Source of the DNA: Sulfuriferula multivorans
Lineage (GTDB): Bacteria > Pseudomonadota > Gammaproteobacteria > Burkholderiales > Sulfuriferulaceae
DNA: 64,000 bases
Assembly: GCF_003851125.1 (NCBI RefSeq)
Contig: NZ_BGOW01000003.1
Location: 1 to 64,000 of the forward strand
Direction of reading: 5' to 3'
Shown: piece after piece, positions 29,231 through 40,600 of the stretch
How the letters are laid out: every line of letters starts with the position of its first letter
How positions within the stretch are numbered: the first letter of the stretch is position 1
The notes under the pieces: model-generated
The model's input: the letters and a program-made list of their open reading frames with translations, nothing else
What the model was told of the DNA's origin: nothing
Database searches by the model: none
Made by a program: the position numbers and the translations under genes

Positions 29231-32200
29231 CTATTTGCCCAGCGGAATAACTTTGAGCGTGGCGTCGGCGCTTACCAGGCTGCGCCACTTGCGCCGTTGC
29301 ATTTCCAGAAAACGCACGCTCGGCAGTTCGTTGGCGTAGCTTTGCGGCAGGTAATTGCCCGGCAACAGGGTGCCGAGGCCGCTGCCCAGATCGCCGGGGC
29401 GCACCGCGCGCAGCCGCGCCAGATCCCAGGCTTCGTGTAGCACGTCGAGTACGTCGTCGAACGCCCAGTTTTCCTGTTGCTGAGTCGGCGGCAGCGCCAG
29501 CAGGATGGCCTGCGGCGGGCGCGCGCCCGGCGCGTCGTAGTGAAAGCTGATGGCCGCAGTCTGGTATGGGTCGGGGATGAATTCCGGCCAGTCGTCGCAC
29601 ACCAGACCGCACAGCGTGCGGTCGGGCGTTTGCGCCTCGAGGCCGCCGGGCGTGTGCAGCGCCAGCGCCAGATCGGGCGCTGCGCGGTTGATGTCGTGAT
29701 ACGGCGCGCCCGCCTGCTGCGCCACGTAATCGCGCAGCTCTTCCGGAATCTTGTCGAGGCCGGGTGGCGTGCCCTCGGGCGCGCGCCAGGCCTCGGGCAG
29801 TGCCGCCCAGACTTGTCCGGGGCGATACGGGTACTGCACCAGCCTGAAATCCTGCGCGGCGCTGACCTCGACCAGCGCCTCGTGCGCGCTCAGCGTCGCC
29901 GCGAACCGATCCAGCCCCGGCCGCACCCGCGCCAGCCCGGCGATCCAGCCCGGCACGCGCCATTCGTCGTGGTGGTTGAGTGCGTCCTGCTCGGCCAGCG
30001 AGGCGTTGAAGCCGCCCACATACGCCCCCAGACTGAAGCGTGGCAACAGCGGGAAATCCTTGCCCAGCAGCGTTTTTACCTGATTGATAGACTGTTGTAC
30101 CAACTGGCCGTGGGTCGCTACGGGCTGGTCCTTTGCCAGAGCGATGGGCGCATTGATCTGTTCGAGTTTGGCGTCGAGCAGGCTGTTCAGCGCAGTTTTT
30201 GCGACCCCGGCGCGGGCGTCGCGCTGCGCCGTGTCGGCGCCGGGCGCGTCGATGGCGATCACCTGCTGAGGCCAAGCCTGCGGCGGCAAAAAATCGTCCA
30301 GCGCGGCCAGATTAGCCAGTAGCGCAGAGGCGTCGGCGCTGGCGGCGAGCGCGGTTTTCAGCGCGACAAATTCATTGACCAGCGCTGTCGCGCGCGTCGC
30401 CAGTTCGGCCTGATCGACGCCGGGGTATTCGCCTTCGCTGGTCGCGGGTTCGAGCTTGTCATCTGGCACCACGACATCCTTGCGCGTGATCGGGCGGGCG
30501 TTGTCGAGCAGCGCACGCAGCGTGGTGGCGAGCGCCTCCAGATGTCCGAGTCCGAGCTGGCCTAGCGCAGCCCCCTGCTGCTGGATATCCATGCCGGTGA
30601 CGCTGGCCGGGTCGTTGACCTTGCCCGACAGCACGGCGACCAGTCGCCCGCGCAGCCCGGTATCGGCACTGCCGCTCAGGCCGGACGGCGTCAGCGTGGT
30701 GGCGGCCAGCACCAGCGACAGCGGCGCATAGCCGAGTTCGACCAGATCAGCGGTGACCGGCTGCGCGTCGATAATCTGCTTGCCGGTTTCATCCAGGCCA
30801 CGGTATACCTGCGCCGAAAATGAATAGCGCGCCGGGTCGCCGAGCATGAACGCCAGCCAGGCATTGAGGCCGGGCTCTACCGTCGCGTGCCGGTCCTGCG
30901 GCCAGTTGCTTTGCATGGGCGGCGGGCACAGCAGCGCGACGCGCTGGGTGTAGCTGGCGCCGCCGCGCGGCGTGCGCGTCACCTGCGGTTCGACCGGCAG
31001 CGCCTGCTTGTCGGCCACCGCCATGCTGGCGGCAGCACGTTCGAAATTGCCCAGCACGATCTGGTGTACGCCTTCGGCCAGCAGCAGGTCGGCGACGCTG
31101 TCGGCCAAGTCGATGGCGTCCTGCATGACGGCAGCCACTTTGTTGTTCCATTCATCGGGTGTCGGTTGGGTGCCCGCCGGGTTCTGGACGAACTTGTCGA
31201 TGGTCTGTTGCAGGTGGCGCAGCACCGCCTGCCGGTCAAGCTGCCACGCTGCCAGCAGCGCCACACCGTCAACCACATCGCGCGCGCCAATCGCTTCCGC
31301 CGGTTCTCTGATGGGTTGATCACCGCGCCACGGATACGCCAGCCGCAGCGGCCAGATCAGCTTGCCGAGCTGCGCATCGCGCAGGCCGCGCTCGATGCGG
31401 TAACCGTACAGCGCGGCCAGCGGCTGGTCGCGCGTCAGCCCTTGCAGGATGCCTTGGGCGCGCTGGGTACGCAGCGAATCGAGCTGGATATTGAATGCGC
31501 CCTGCTCGTGGTTGGCGGCAAAGCCGCTGCGCAGCAATGCGGCACTGGCGGCTTGCGCCAGCGACGGCGCCAGCAGGTAGCCGTCGCTGTCCGGACGGCG
31601 GTCGGCCTTGAGCCCCTCCACCCAGGCATAGCCGCCGACATACGTGCCCTCGGCCTGTGTGTCGCGCAACTGTTTCAGCCGGTAATTGGCGCGCGCGCTG
31701 TACCAGGCGTCGAGCCGATAGGAGAACGCGTCGAGCGTGGTGCGGAACGCGGTATTGAGCTCGCCGATGCTGCGCCCGGCCAGATAGTCAAGGCTGAGCT
31801 TGACGCCGCCGAGGTCGCGCTGCGGTTCGAACAGCGCTTTGAGCGCGTCGTGAAAATGGTCGGCGGCTTTCACCGCGTTGCCCGGTGTCAGGGTCAGCGG
31901 CTGCATCGCCAGCGTTTGCAGCACATGTTCGCCCAGCGTGGCCTGGCCGGTGAGCGCGGGGATGGCGACATGGGCGAGCTGTTTCGGCGTGCTGACGCTG
32001 AAACTGGCGTGCGTATCCAGCGGCGCTTCGATGTTCACCTGAATGGACAGGCTATTTGTCGACTGGATAAATGCCCGGCTGCGTTTGCCGTTTGCAACCA
32101 CTGCGTCGCCATGCTCCAGATCCACTGAACACGCCAGCAGCGCCTGCAGCAGCGCCGGGCCGGACTGGTTTTTTCCGATCACGTCCTTGTAGGTGGATTG

Positions 32201-34180
32201 CGGCGGCTTGAGCGCGTCCGCCATCTGTGCCAGATAGTTCTGCTCTGGTTTGAAATCCCTGAAATAGCTGGCGGCAGGCGCTTCCTTGCGTTCATCCTGC
32301 GCGTCGGCCAGCACCCAAGGCACCCCGGCCAGGTCGCCCGGCGTATACGGCGGATCGGGCAGGAAGTTGCTGCAATTGATGGGCAGGCTGTAGCGGGCGC
32401 TGGCCTGGATGCCGAGCGCGGCCAGCAGGCTCTGGATCAGCTGTTGCTTGGGCGTCTGCGCATCGACAAAAGGGCTGGGGCTCAAGCACATCTGAACCGG
32501 ATTTTCGTCGCGGTAATACGCGGTCTGCGACCACGGCGCGGTTTGCAGGATGGCCTGCGCCACCTCGACATCGCCGTCGCGCAGCAGCGGCACCTTGTCG
32601 CGCACGGCGACGTCCCACAGCGGGCGCAGCACGCCCAGTACCTTGTTGATGCCTTGATGCAAGGCCGGGTCGCTCCGGTCGGTGTAACGCTTGCCCAGCA
32701 CCGGCAGCACGCCGTAGGGCTGTTTGCCGACACGCAGCACCGGGAGTGCGCCGCCCGGGCGCAGGTAGGTTTCGGCGTAGTCGCGCAGCGCATACAGCGT
32801 CGGGGTTTTGAGCAGGCGGTCGGCGTCCTTTTCCACATACGCCGGATTCCACAATTCCATCAGGTAGTGGCCGAAGGTGCCGCGCCACAGCGCGTTCATC
32901 ATGTGCAGCGCGGTGCGTTGTTCGGCCAGGTGGGCGTTGACTATGTTGTCGGCAGGCAGGCGGTCGGCGGGAAGGCCGAGCGCGTGGGTCAGCAGTTGCA
33001 GCGCGTCCTGTTCGGCGGGCGGCGCGGCGGTATCGGGCGCGGCGGTTTCTTCCGCCACGCTGTAGCCGGACGGCGCGGCCTCGGTGTTGTTGGTCGGCGT
33101 GCCCGACGGCATGAACGCCAGCCCGCTCGAATCGCGCTGCGCCGCCAGCAGTTCGGCCAGCTCGGCGGCGCTGGTGGCGGCGTCCTTGCTCCACTCCAGC
33201 CCGACGATCAATAAGCGTTCAAGCGTATCGCTGGCGAGGCTGAAGCCGCGTGCGTCGTGGTGCTGGCGCAGGAACACATCGACCGCCTGCTGGCTGACTT
33301 CGAGCGCCATGCCGTTGGCCACCGCGGCGTCGAAATCCGCCAGCCAGGCGCGTTCGCCGCTGGTGTCGAGTATTGCCTCGGGCTGGTCGAGCGCGAGCAA
33401 GTCCGGCGACAGGCGCAGCTCGTCCGGGATGCGCGATCCCCACACGCGGAACACCTCGCGCCGCCCGGCAGCGTAGCCGATGGCGCACCAGCGGTCCGGC
33501 AGCAGCAGCGCGCGCGCCTGCCGGGCACGCGCGTCGATGCCCGGCGGGTCGGGAAACTGCGGCGCGACGTTTTCTTCGCCTTGCGGCACGGCGTTGTCCG
33601 GCGTCAGCAGGCGTAGTATCCAGGCGCAGCGGTTGCGCCCGGCGAGCTGCGCCAGATCGCGCTTGAGCCGCTCGGCGCCGGCGCTGTCGTGGGCAAACAG
33701 CGTCTGCCAGTACGCCATGCCGGCCGCGCGCTCGGCGTCGGTCAGCGCGGCGGTGTGCTGGACGATGTTGATGTCGTCCGGGTAGACGCGGATGCGCAGA
33801 CTGTCGGGGATCTGCGGAAAGGCCGGGACATAGCGCGTTTCCAGCCGCATCGGCAGCAGCGCGATGGGGTGCGCCGCGTCCAGCGCCTCGACCAGCAGCG
33901 CCGGGTCACGCTCGCCCAGCAGGCCGTCGGCGAGGCGGTCGATGCCGGATTGCGCCTCGCGCTGACGCGCTACCAATGCGCGCCGGGTGGCCTGCGCCTC
34001 GGTCAGCTGGACGCGCAGCGGTTCGGTGAGATTGGGCGACGCGCCGTCGCGCAGCGCAGCGTCGAGCGCCGCCTGTTGCGCCGCGAGTTGCGCGTCGAGC
34101 GCGCGCTGTTGGGCTTGCAACCTCGATAAATTCAGACGTTGTTCGGTGAGGGCGGTGAGGTCGAGTTGCAGGCGCGGCAT
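29231..34180 (-). CDS. Giant unrecognised 1649-aa protein with N-terminal coiled coil
   Basis: No known family is recognised. Residues ~1-90 are strongly heptad-like (LSRLQAQQRALDAQLAAQQA, then LTEAQATRRALVARQREAQS) and should form a coiled coil. The rest is a long alpha/beta region without signal peptide or membrane helix, with Trp- and Pro-rich patches such as VLRVGKQPYGVLPVLGKRYT and GVPWVLADAQDERKEA. Codon use is normal for a translated GC-rich gene and no stop interrupts it. Overlapping long reading frames on the other strand are GC artefacts. The neighbours on both sides are also very large unknown proteins, suggesting one structure or particle built from all of them. Confidence 0.8.
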   Translation of the reverse strand: MPRLQLDLTALTEQRLNLSRLQAQQRALDAQLAAQQAALDAALRDGASPNLTEPLRVQLTEAQATRRALVARQREAQSGIDRLADGLLGERDPALLVEALDAAHPIALLPMRLETRYVPAFPQIPDSLRIRVYPDDINIVQHTAALTDAERAAGMAYWQTLFAHDSAGAERLKRDLAQLAGRNRCAWILRLLTPDNAVPQGEENVAPQFPDPPGIDARARQARALLLPDRWCAIGYAAGRREVFRVWGSRIPDELRLSPDLLALDQPEAILDTSGERAWLADFDAAVANGMALEVSQQAVDVFLRQHHDARGFSLASDTLERLLIVGLEWSKDAATSAAELAELLAAQRDSSGLAFMPSGTPTNNTEAAPSGYSVAEETAAPDTAAPPAEQDALQLLTHALGLPADRLPADNIVNAHLAEQRTALHMMNALWRGTFGHYLMELWNPAYVEKDADRLLKTPTLYALRDYAETYLRPGGALPVLRVGKQPYGVLPVLGKRYTDRSDPALHQGINKVLGVLRPLWDVAVRDKVPLLRDGDVEVAQAILQTAPWSQTAYYRDENPVQMCLSPSPFVDAQTPKQQLIQSLLAALGIQASARYSLPINCSNFLPDPPYTPGDLAGVPWVLADAQDERKEAPAASYFRDFKPEQNYLAQMADALKPPQSTYKDVIGKNQSGPALLQALLACSVDLEHGDAVVANGKRSRAFIQSTNSLSIQVNIEAPLDTHASFSVSTPKQLAHVAIPALTGQATLGEHVLQTLAMQPLTLTPGNAVKAADHFHDALKALFEPQRDLGGVKLSLDYLAGRSIGELNTAFRTTLDAFSYRLDAWYSARANYRLKQLRDTQAEGTYVGGYAWVEGLKADRRPDSDGYLLAPSLAQAASAALLRSGFAANHEQGAFNIQLDSLRTQRAQGILQGLTRDQPLAALYGYRIERGLRDAQLGKLIWPLRLAYPWRGDQPIREPAEAIGARDVVDGVALLAAWQLDRQAVLRHLQQTIDKFVQNPAGTQPTPDEWNNKVAAVMQDAIDLADSVADLLLAEGVHQIVLGNFERAAASMAVADKQALPVEPQVTRTPRGGASYTQRVALLCPPPMQSNWPQDRHATVEPGLNAWLAFMLGDPARYSFSAQVYRGLDETGKQIIDAQPVTADLVELGYAPLSLVLAATTLTPSGLSGSADTGLRGRLVAVLSGKVNDPASVTGMDIQQQGAALGQLGLGHLEALATTLRALLDNARPITRKDVVVPDDKLEPATSEGEYPGVDQAELATRATALVNEFVALKTALAASADASALLANLAALDDFLPPQAWPQQVIAIDAPGADTAQRDARAGVAKTALNSLLDAKLEQINAPIALAKDQPVATHGQLVQQSINQVKTLLGKDFPLLPRFSLGAYVGGFNASLAEQDALNHHDEWRVPGWIAGLARVRPGLDRFAATLSAHEALVEVSAAQDFRLVQYPYRPGQVWAALPEAWRAPEGTPPGLDKIPEELRDYVAQQAGAPYHDINRAAPDLALALHTPGGLEAQTPDRTLCGLVCDDWPEFIPDPYQTAAISFHYDAPGARPPQAILLALPPTQQQENWAFDDVLDVLHEAWDLARLRAVRPGDLGSGLGTLLPGNYLPQSYANELPSVRFLEMQRRKWRSLVSADATLKVIPLGK

Positions 34181-34190
34181 GGCGGGCTCC

Positions 34191-37100
34191 TCAGGGCTTG
34201 GGCATTTTCAGCGCCGTCCCGGCGTAATAGCCGCGGAACGGACGTTGCAGCAGGGCGTTGGCGACGGTGGCGGCATGCGGCGGCTCGATCCAGTCGCCGG
34301 GTCGATTCGGCGTCAGCGGCAGCGCCTGGCGCAGATTGGCGCTGCCGAAATACTGCCCGCCCGCGACGCCGACTTCGTTCCAGTCGATGCTGAGCCAGCC
34401 CTGCCCGGCCTGGCCTTTGTTGTCGGGCTCGTCGAAGCCGAAGCGCGGTTCGGTCATCTGCTCTTCCAGCACGAAGTAGAAGTTTTCCATGTAGCGCAGG
34501 TCGTCTTTGGGATTGGCAATGGCCGGATCCCGATCCGGGCTGATATCGAAGCCAAGGTAAGTGATGTCCTTGCCCAGATGGCCTTTCAGCACCGGCATTT
34601 CCATCCTGTCCGGCGCCATTTCTGTGTCTGGCTGGCCAGGTGGCGTGGGCGGCACGCTGCCGCTGGGACGCGCCTGCCCGGCCAGTTTCGGATAGGCGTA
34701 AATCGACAGCGTGGGAAAGCGCTCCAGCAGCTGGCCACGGATCAGCAACACCAGCATGGCCTTGCTGCCGGGCTGCTCGCCCAGCTGTGCTGCCGTCAGC
34801 CAGTGGTGGATCGGCTCGATGTCGGCGTTGCCGTCGAGGCGCTGCCAGAAATTGCGGAATGGCGTGCCGCGCTGGTCGGTGGGAAAGCCCTGCCACAGCA
34901 GCTCGCGCCCCATTTCGTGGTTGGCGCCGAGCAGCAGCGCCTCGACGAAACGCGGGTTGGTTTGCACCGCCATGATGAAGTCGTCAGGCAGCGCGCCGAC
35001 GCCGGGCAGGAAGGTCTCCGGTGCCAGCGTTTCGAGTTTTTTCGACAGCGGAAACGGCAGCTGCGGATACGCCATGATGCGGTCGAAACGCGGCGGTATG
35101 ACGTAGCGCAACAGATCGGCAAACGCCAGGTCGAAGCGCTCGGCGATGTAGCTGTTACTCAAGCCGCTGCCGCGCGCCCAGGCGACGCTTTGCTCGCCCA
35201 GCGCCAGCATGCTGGCGAGCCGCGCCGGTACGGTGAGCGCCGGGTCGATGCGCGCGCGCGTCTGCTGCGCCGCTTGCGTGAGCGCAAAGTTCACCGGCTG
35301 GATGCCGATCTGCGCCAGCTCGTTGGGTGTGCGCCAGAGTTTCTGATAGTCCTTGAACGCCTCGGAATAACGGTGCAGCACGGCGCGCTCCTTGACCGCA
35401 GGCGGCAGGGTGATGCTGGGTACCGCGCCGACACTGGCTGCGCCGAACTGCCCGGGCGCGTCGAGATGGATGGGCACCGGCGCGTCGCCCTGCCCCAGCG
35501 TGCCGGGCGGCAGGCTGGTGAACACGGCGTTGTTGCCGTACAGCCGCAGCGCCTGGACCGGCACCGCCGCCACGCTGCCGGGCGCGATGCGTACGCTGCG
35601 CAGTTTTCTACCCGCACCGGGGCTGAACGCGCTGCCTGTGGTTTTCAGATTGCCGTTGCGGCCATCAATCTTGAGCGCCTGCGCCTGCACTGCGCCGCCC
35701 GCCTGCACCGTCATCAGCAGACCTTCGGCACCGTTTTTGCTGGCCTGGCGGATGAGCTGGGCGAAATCGCCGCGCAGCGGTTCCGCGCTCGTCTGTTGCA
35801 GTTGCGCCAGGCGTTGGTGATGGGTTTCGGTGAGGATGCCCTGGTGCCACACGTCGCCCATCAGCGGCGCGCGCGGCTTGAGGCCGACGGCCTGGCGCCG
35901 CAGCGCGACATTGGCCTGCTGGATGCGGGCCAGCTCGGCACCGCTGAGGCTGCCAGGCAGACCGGTGTAGGGCGCCAGATCGACCAGGCTGTTCAGGTCG
36001 GCAGGCAGCGGGATGGCGTCGTAGGAACGGCTGCCCATGATGCCGTCGGGCACGAAGCGGTTGGGGTCGAGGCGGGCGAGATTGTTGCTGATATTGGCAA
36101 AGCGCGTGACCAGACCGGCGACTTGCTGCGGGATGGGAGTGAGCGCCAGATCGCGCTCGCGCCATTGCGCCATGCGCAGCGTCGCGCGGCGCGTGCTGGT
36201 GAGGCGGCGCATCGCGCCATCGAATAATTCATCGGGTAGGCTGGTGCTGTCGATCCGGCCATACAGGCTGTTGCCGACATCGAGCTTGAGCCGTGCGCGC
36301 GCCGGTGCCAGCACTGCCAGCAGGCGCGTGTCGGCGAGTTTATCCAGGTGGCGGGTTTGCAGCGCCTTGAGCACGTCGTGCGAAAACCGGCTGAGCGACA
36401 GCGCGCGCTGGGTGGCCAGCACTTCGCCCACCTGCGCCCACGCCGCCTGCATGAATTCGTCCTGGTTCTGGCGCACGATCTCCGCGCCCCAACCCGCCGC
36501 CAGCCGGTAGCGCGGTTGCAGGTTGAGCTGGTCGAACCAGTGCTGGCTCAAAAAGTCCGGCGCGACGCGGTGGCGCCTGGCCGGATATTCGCCGTACAGC
36601 GGCGGCGACAGCGTCGGCACGCTCTCGGGCTTGAGTGTGCCGTCGGCGGCCAGCGCGTCGCCGCTGTTGAGCATGCCCGCAAGCTTGTCGGCGAAGATGC
36701 CGTCGGCCGGGTCCGGCGTGAAGTCGAGCGACACCATCGCGCCCTCGAATACCGTTTGCCCCGGCGTGCCGCCCTCGAACAGCAGGCGCTCGGCGTCTAC
36801 TGCCACCGGCTGCTCGCCGATGTGGCGCAATTGCGCCAGCAGCGGCAGGTCGTTTTGATACTGCGCCGGGGTTTTCAGGCGCCGCGCCAGGGTTTCGATG
36901 TCGCCGAGCGGGCCGGTGGAAAATTCCCAGTGGGTGTATACCGGCAGCTCGGTGTCGATGGGATTGGCGTGGTTCCACGCCGGTTCCAGCGTGTCGCCCA
37001 GCAACGGCTGGCCGAGGCCGCGCCGCCGCCCGGCGTCAAACGCCGGCACCACGCAGGCCAGATAGTTCTTGCGCGGCTCCAGCCGACGCGGGCACACCAG

Positions 37101-37679
37101 CCGCGAGATGTTTTGCGCGGGCTGGGCCGGCAATTCGGCGGCCAGATCGGCTGCGGCGTGGGTTTGCGACACCGCCTGCGCGTGCGCCCACAGCCAGGAT
37201 TCATCGAGATTGGGCAGTTGCGTCGCCACCTGTGCGGCAGTCAGGGTGATCGACGGCAGCGGCGCGCCCGGCTTCAGGCCGGGCAGCGCGACCTGGCTGC
37301 GCTCGACCACCACCAGCACCAGCCACGGGCGCAACTGGTGGTTGACGTTGGCATGCGCCGGGGTCAGCAGCCAGGGGAAATCGGGCGGGTCGAAGTCGAT
37401 GATGGCGAGGTAATTGGGCTCGAAGTTGGTGCTGTTGGGCTTGGGATCGGTGCGCACCACCAGACGCGGGTCGATGCCGATGATGTCGCCCGGCCCGTAC
37501 AGCGCCAGATTGATGCTGCCCGCGACGGCGGCGGCAGGATTGCCGTCCTGTTTGGCTTGCAGGGTGAGCCCGACCTTGACCATGGGACGCGCGGCGAGCG
37601 CAGCGTTGCTGTCGGCATTGCCATGCGAACGTGCCAGGCCGCTGCGCGCCCAGGGCATGAAACGGTAGGGGATACTCAT
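34191..37679 (-). CDS. Giant unrecognised 1162-aa protein
   Basis: No family recognised. The 1162-aa product begins MSIPYRFMPWARSGLARSHG, with no signal peptide or transmembrane segment. It contains IIDFDPPDFPWLLTPAHANV and WLVLVVVERSQVALPGLKPG early, and a C-terminal block with GWLSIDWNEVGVAGGQYFGS. The ATG at 37679 overlaps the stop of the 1083-aa gene by ATGA, so these two giants are translationally coupled, and the 1649-aa gene follows after 10 bp. The stoichiometric synthesis this implies fits subunits of one complex. Function unknown. Confidence 0.78.
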   Translation of the reverse strand: MSIPYRFMPWARSGLARSHGNADSNAALAARPMVKVGLTLQAKQDGNPAAAVAGSINLALYGPGDIIGIDPRLVVRTDPKPNSTNFEPNYLAIIDFDPPDFPWLLTPAHANVNHQLRPWLVLVVVERSQVALPGLKPGAPLPSITLTAAQVATQLPNLDESWLWAHAQAVSQTHAAADLAAELPAQPAQNISRLVCPRRLEPRKNYLACVVPAFDAGRRRGLGQPLLGDTLEPAWNHANPIDTELPVYTHWEFSTGPLGDIETLARRLKTPAQYQNDLPLLAQLRHIGEQPVAVDAERLLFEGGTPGQTVFEGAMVSLDFTPDPADGIFADKLAGMLNSGDALAADGTLKPESVPTLSPPLYGEYPARRHRVAPDFLSQHWFDQLNLQPRYRLAAGWGAEIVRQNQDEFMQAAWAQVGEVLATQRALSLSRFSHDVLKALQTRHLDKLADTRLLAVLAPARARLKLDVGNSLYGRIDSTSLPDELFDGAMRRLTSTRRATLRMAQWRERDLALTPIPQQVAGLVTRFANISNNLARLDPNRFVPDGIMGSRSYDAIPLPADLNSLVDLAPYTGLPGSLSGAELARIQQANVALRRQAVGLKPRAPLMGDVWHQGILTETHHQRLAQLQQTSAEPLRGDFAQLIRQASKNGAEGLLMTVQAGGAVQAQALKIDGRNGNLKTTGSAFSPGAGRKLRSVRIAPGSVAAVPVQALRLYGNNAVFTSLPPGTLGQGDAPVPIHLDAPGQFGAASVGAVPSITLPPAVKERAVLHRYSEAFKDYQKLWRTPNELAQIGIQPVNFALTQAAQQTRARIDPALTVPARLASMLALGEQSVAWARGSGLSNSYIAERFDLAFADLLRYVIPPRFDRIMAYPQLPFPLSKKLETLAPETFLPGVGALPDDFIMAVQTNPRFVEALLLGANHEMGRELLWQGFPTDQRGTPFRNFWQRLDGNADIEPIHHWLTAAQLGEQPGSKAMLVLLIRGQLLERFPTLSIYAYPKLAGQARPSGSVPPTPPGQPDTEMAPDRMEMPVLKGHLGKDITYLGFDISPDRDPAIANPKDDLRYMENFYFVLEEQMTEPRFGFDEPDNKGQAGQGWLSIDWNEVGVAGGQYFGSANLRQALPLTPNRPGDWIEPPHAATVANALLQRPFRGYYAGTALKMPKP

Positions 37680-40600
37680 ACTGTCAACTCCGCTAATTCT
37701 GCTATTTGGATGCGCGCCGCATTGACGTCGGGGGTGTAGCGGCGCAGCTGTTCGGCCTGCCACACGCTGGTTTGCAGCGCCACGGCGGGCGCAGCGCTGA
37801 GGCTGTCCTTGCTTGCCAGCACTTGCGGCACCGGGTTGACCTTGAGCGCGGTGCTTTGCGCCGGTTGCAGGCGCGCGGTGTCGCGCAGGCCGGACAGCCC
37901 GGCCGAGCCGAACTGCATCAATGCACCGTGCTTCGATTGCAGAAACGCCACCTCGCTCAACAGGCGCCGGTTGCGTGGCACCGGTTCAGGCTCACCCAGA
38001 TCGGCCTCTTCGTAGCCCAGTTCCACTTCGATCAGGGTATCGAGCTCAAAGCCGTCTTCGCGTAGCTGGTAACCGGCCGGGTAGGCTTCGAACGAAGGTT
38101 TGGACAGGCGCTCGTCCTGCGACAGGTCGAGAAATTGCGCAGCGGCGAAGTAGTCGCTGCGCACTGTGGACGCCTTGCTGGCCGGGGCGGCTGCGCCCTG
38201 CACCAGTTGCAGCACCGGGTCGCGGAATTCGTTGGCACCGTCGATCAGGCTGCCGCTGGCCTTGCTCATGCGCAGCTCCAGCGGCACCAGTTTTTGCTGG
38301 AATGCCAGGCTGCCGAGCGGATGCGCGAGCAGCGCACCGTCTGTTTTCACATCGGCCAGCGTGAGGAAGGCCTCGCCACTGGCCGGCAGTTGCGCGCTCC
38401 AGTTGGCGATGCTGCTGATTTCCTTGCCCAGCAGGTCGGCGACCTTCACCGTCACCACCGGGGTATCGCGGTCGGTGCCCCAGGCCTGGTCGATGTTGAT
38501 GGAAAAATCCGGCAGCGGCCACGGCGTTTCGACTTCGGCGCGCCCGGCAATGTGCCAGCGCCCCGGCCCGGCGAGCTGGCCGCTGAGGCGGATCGAGGCG
38601 AAATCCAGACCGAACACCTGCACCGCCAGATAGGCGTACAGGTCAATCTGGAAATAGAACTTCGGCTGCAGATAGCAGATGGCGTCAAAGCCGAAGCCGC
38701 CTTCGATGCTGGCGATGCCGATGTCGGCCCAGGCGCGCACTTCGGAACCGGCCTGTACGGTGGCCGAGGTGATCGCGAAATAGCCCTTGTACGAGATGCC
38801 GACGAAGCCGATGTCGAAGCTGGCACCGACGCGGTCGAACGGCATCGGAATGTCGGACGGGATTTCCTTGAACGCCGGGTGGAAGCCGCCCGCGCTGATG
38901 AGGAAAGTCGGGTGGCTGCCGAACTCGGCGCGGAACGCGAACTGGCCGGTGATCGAGATGAAGGCCACGCGCGAATTCACCAGCTTGGCGTCGAACGCGA
39001 TGCGCAGCGGGTCGAATACCACCGAGCCGACGAAATCCAGCCGCAGATAGAGCAGCGCCAGATCGGCGCTGACCAGCGGCGGCAGCTGCACAATGGCCTG
39101 GCCGAGAATGACGAACTGGTTGGCTTCGATCAGCAGGCCGAGCCGCACCGTCACCAGACTGGGCGTGCCCCAGCCGAGCTCCAGCATCGGGCCGATGACG
39201 AAGCCGCCGGCCTTGACCGGAAACAGCGTGCGCAGGGTGTTGATGATTTTCGGCGCATCGCCGACCGGGTTGGCCGGGAACAGCACTGCGTCGAGCGCGC
39301 CATTCGATATGCCCTGCGACAGCGCGGTCGGGCTGGCGGTGTGCTGCACGCCGATCAGGCCGCCTATTCCAGTGAGGGTAAAACCGAATGACAGCTGGAT
39401 CGCCGGAAACTGGCCGTAGATCAGTAGCAGCAGAGAATACCCGGCGGGCGTTTTGGTGCTGATCAGCGCGATGGCCTTGACGCCGATGGCCATCAGTTTC
39501 AGTTCCAGCGCGCCGCCGTAATCGCCGCTGGCGGGGTCGATGAACAAATAACCGCCGCCCTTGACGATGCCCGCGTCGAGGGAGAGACCGACGCCGTTGG
39601 GCGGCTTGAATTCGAATCCCAGACTGGGGGCGCTGGCGTCCACATCGAGCAGCACGCCGAGCCGGTCAATCGACGCCTGGAACGGACCGAGCGCTACGCC
39701 GAACGACGCCGACAGCTCGATTTGCAGCTTGAGGAAACTGCCGTTGTCGGGCGCAATGCCGAAATTGATGAGCTGCAACTGGAACGGCCCGGTCGGCAAC
39801 GTCGGCACCGGCAGGCTGGCTTTCAGGCCGCTGCCGTTTTTCAGCCGCAGCGTGCCGAATTTGTCGGCCTCGGCTTCGACTGCGAAATCCAGCGCGATGC
39901 CTTCGCCCAGGATCAATTTGAGGAAACCGTCCCTGGGCTTCAGCGTTGCCTTGCCCTGGCGCGCGAACACGCTGATGGCGGGCGCGGCGTTGCTCAGGGT
40001 GAGCGCCATGCCGAGTTCGCCGATGCTGAGTTTGGCGCCCAATTCATCGCTGCCGATCACCAGCGCGCCGTTGGGATCGACGTGGCTCAGGCTGAGGGTG
40101 AACCCGAAATCGCCGCTGACCTGTACCTGGCCGGGCGGCAGTACCGGTACGAACACGCTGACGCCGGCGCTTGACGTCAGGCTCATTTTGAAACCGCCGA
40201 CGCTGGCTGCCGGATTGACGGCCAGGTTGAGCGCTGCCCTGATGCCGGGAGGGGCGCTGCTGAATTCCAGCGTGCCGCCAAGGCCGGGCGCGTTGAGATT
40301 GAGTTTGGGCAGATTGGGCGCCAGCGCAGGCAGACCCGGCAGCGGAAAACCGGGGTTGGGTGCGGCAAACGAGCGGTCGAGCAGGCTGCCGCCAAGCAGG
40401 GTGACGAGACCCAATGCGGCCTGAGTATCGGTGCTCTGCGCTGCGCTCGCACCCAGTAGCGTTGCGAGCTTTTGCGCGCGCTGTCCGGCGGACGCGCCCG
40501 TCTGCGCATCGCCGGACAGCGTGAGCAGTATCTTGCCGAGGCTGAACGCGCTCGGATAGCGTCCGCCTGCCACGCTGCGCAACTGTTCCAGCTGGCGCAG

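Noticed and set aside
27500-29440. Long plus-strand open frame (646 aa) opposite the 634-aa gene, with similar ones at 17627-19615, 33987-36227 and 9982-11715 (minus)
   Set aside because: They are mirror frames of GC-rich genes, rich in Arg, His, Gln and Ala with no domain or ribosome binding site; the opposite strand encodes recognisable or tightly coupled genes.
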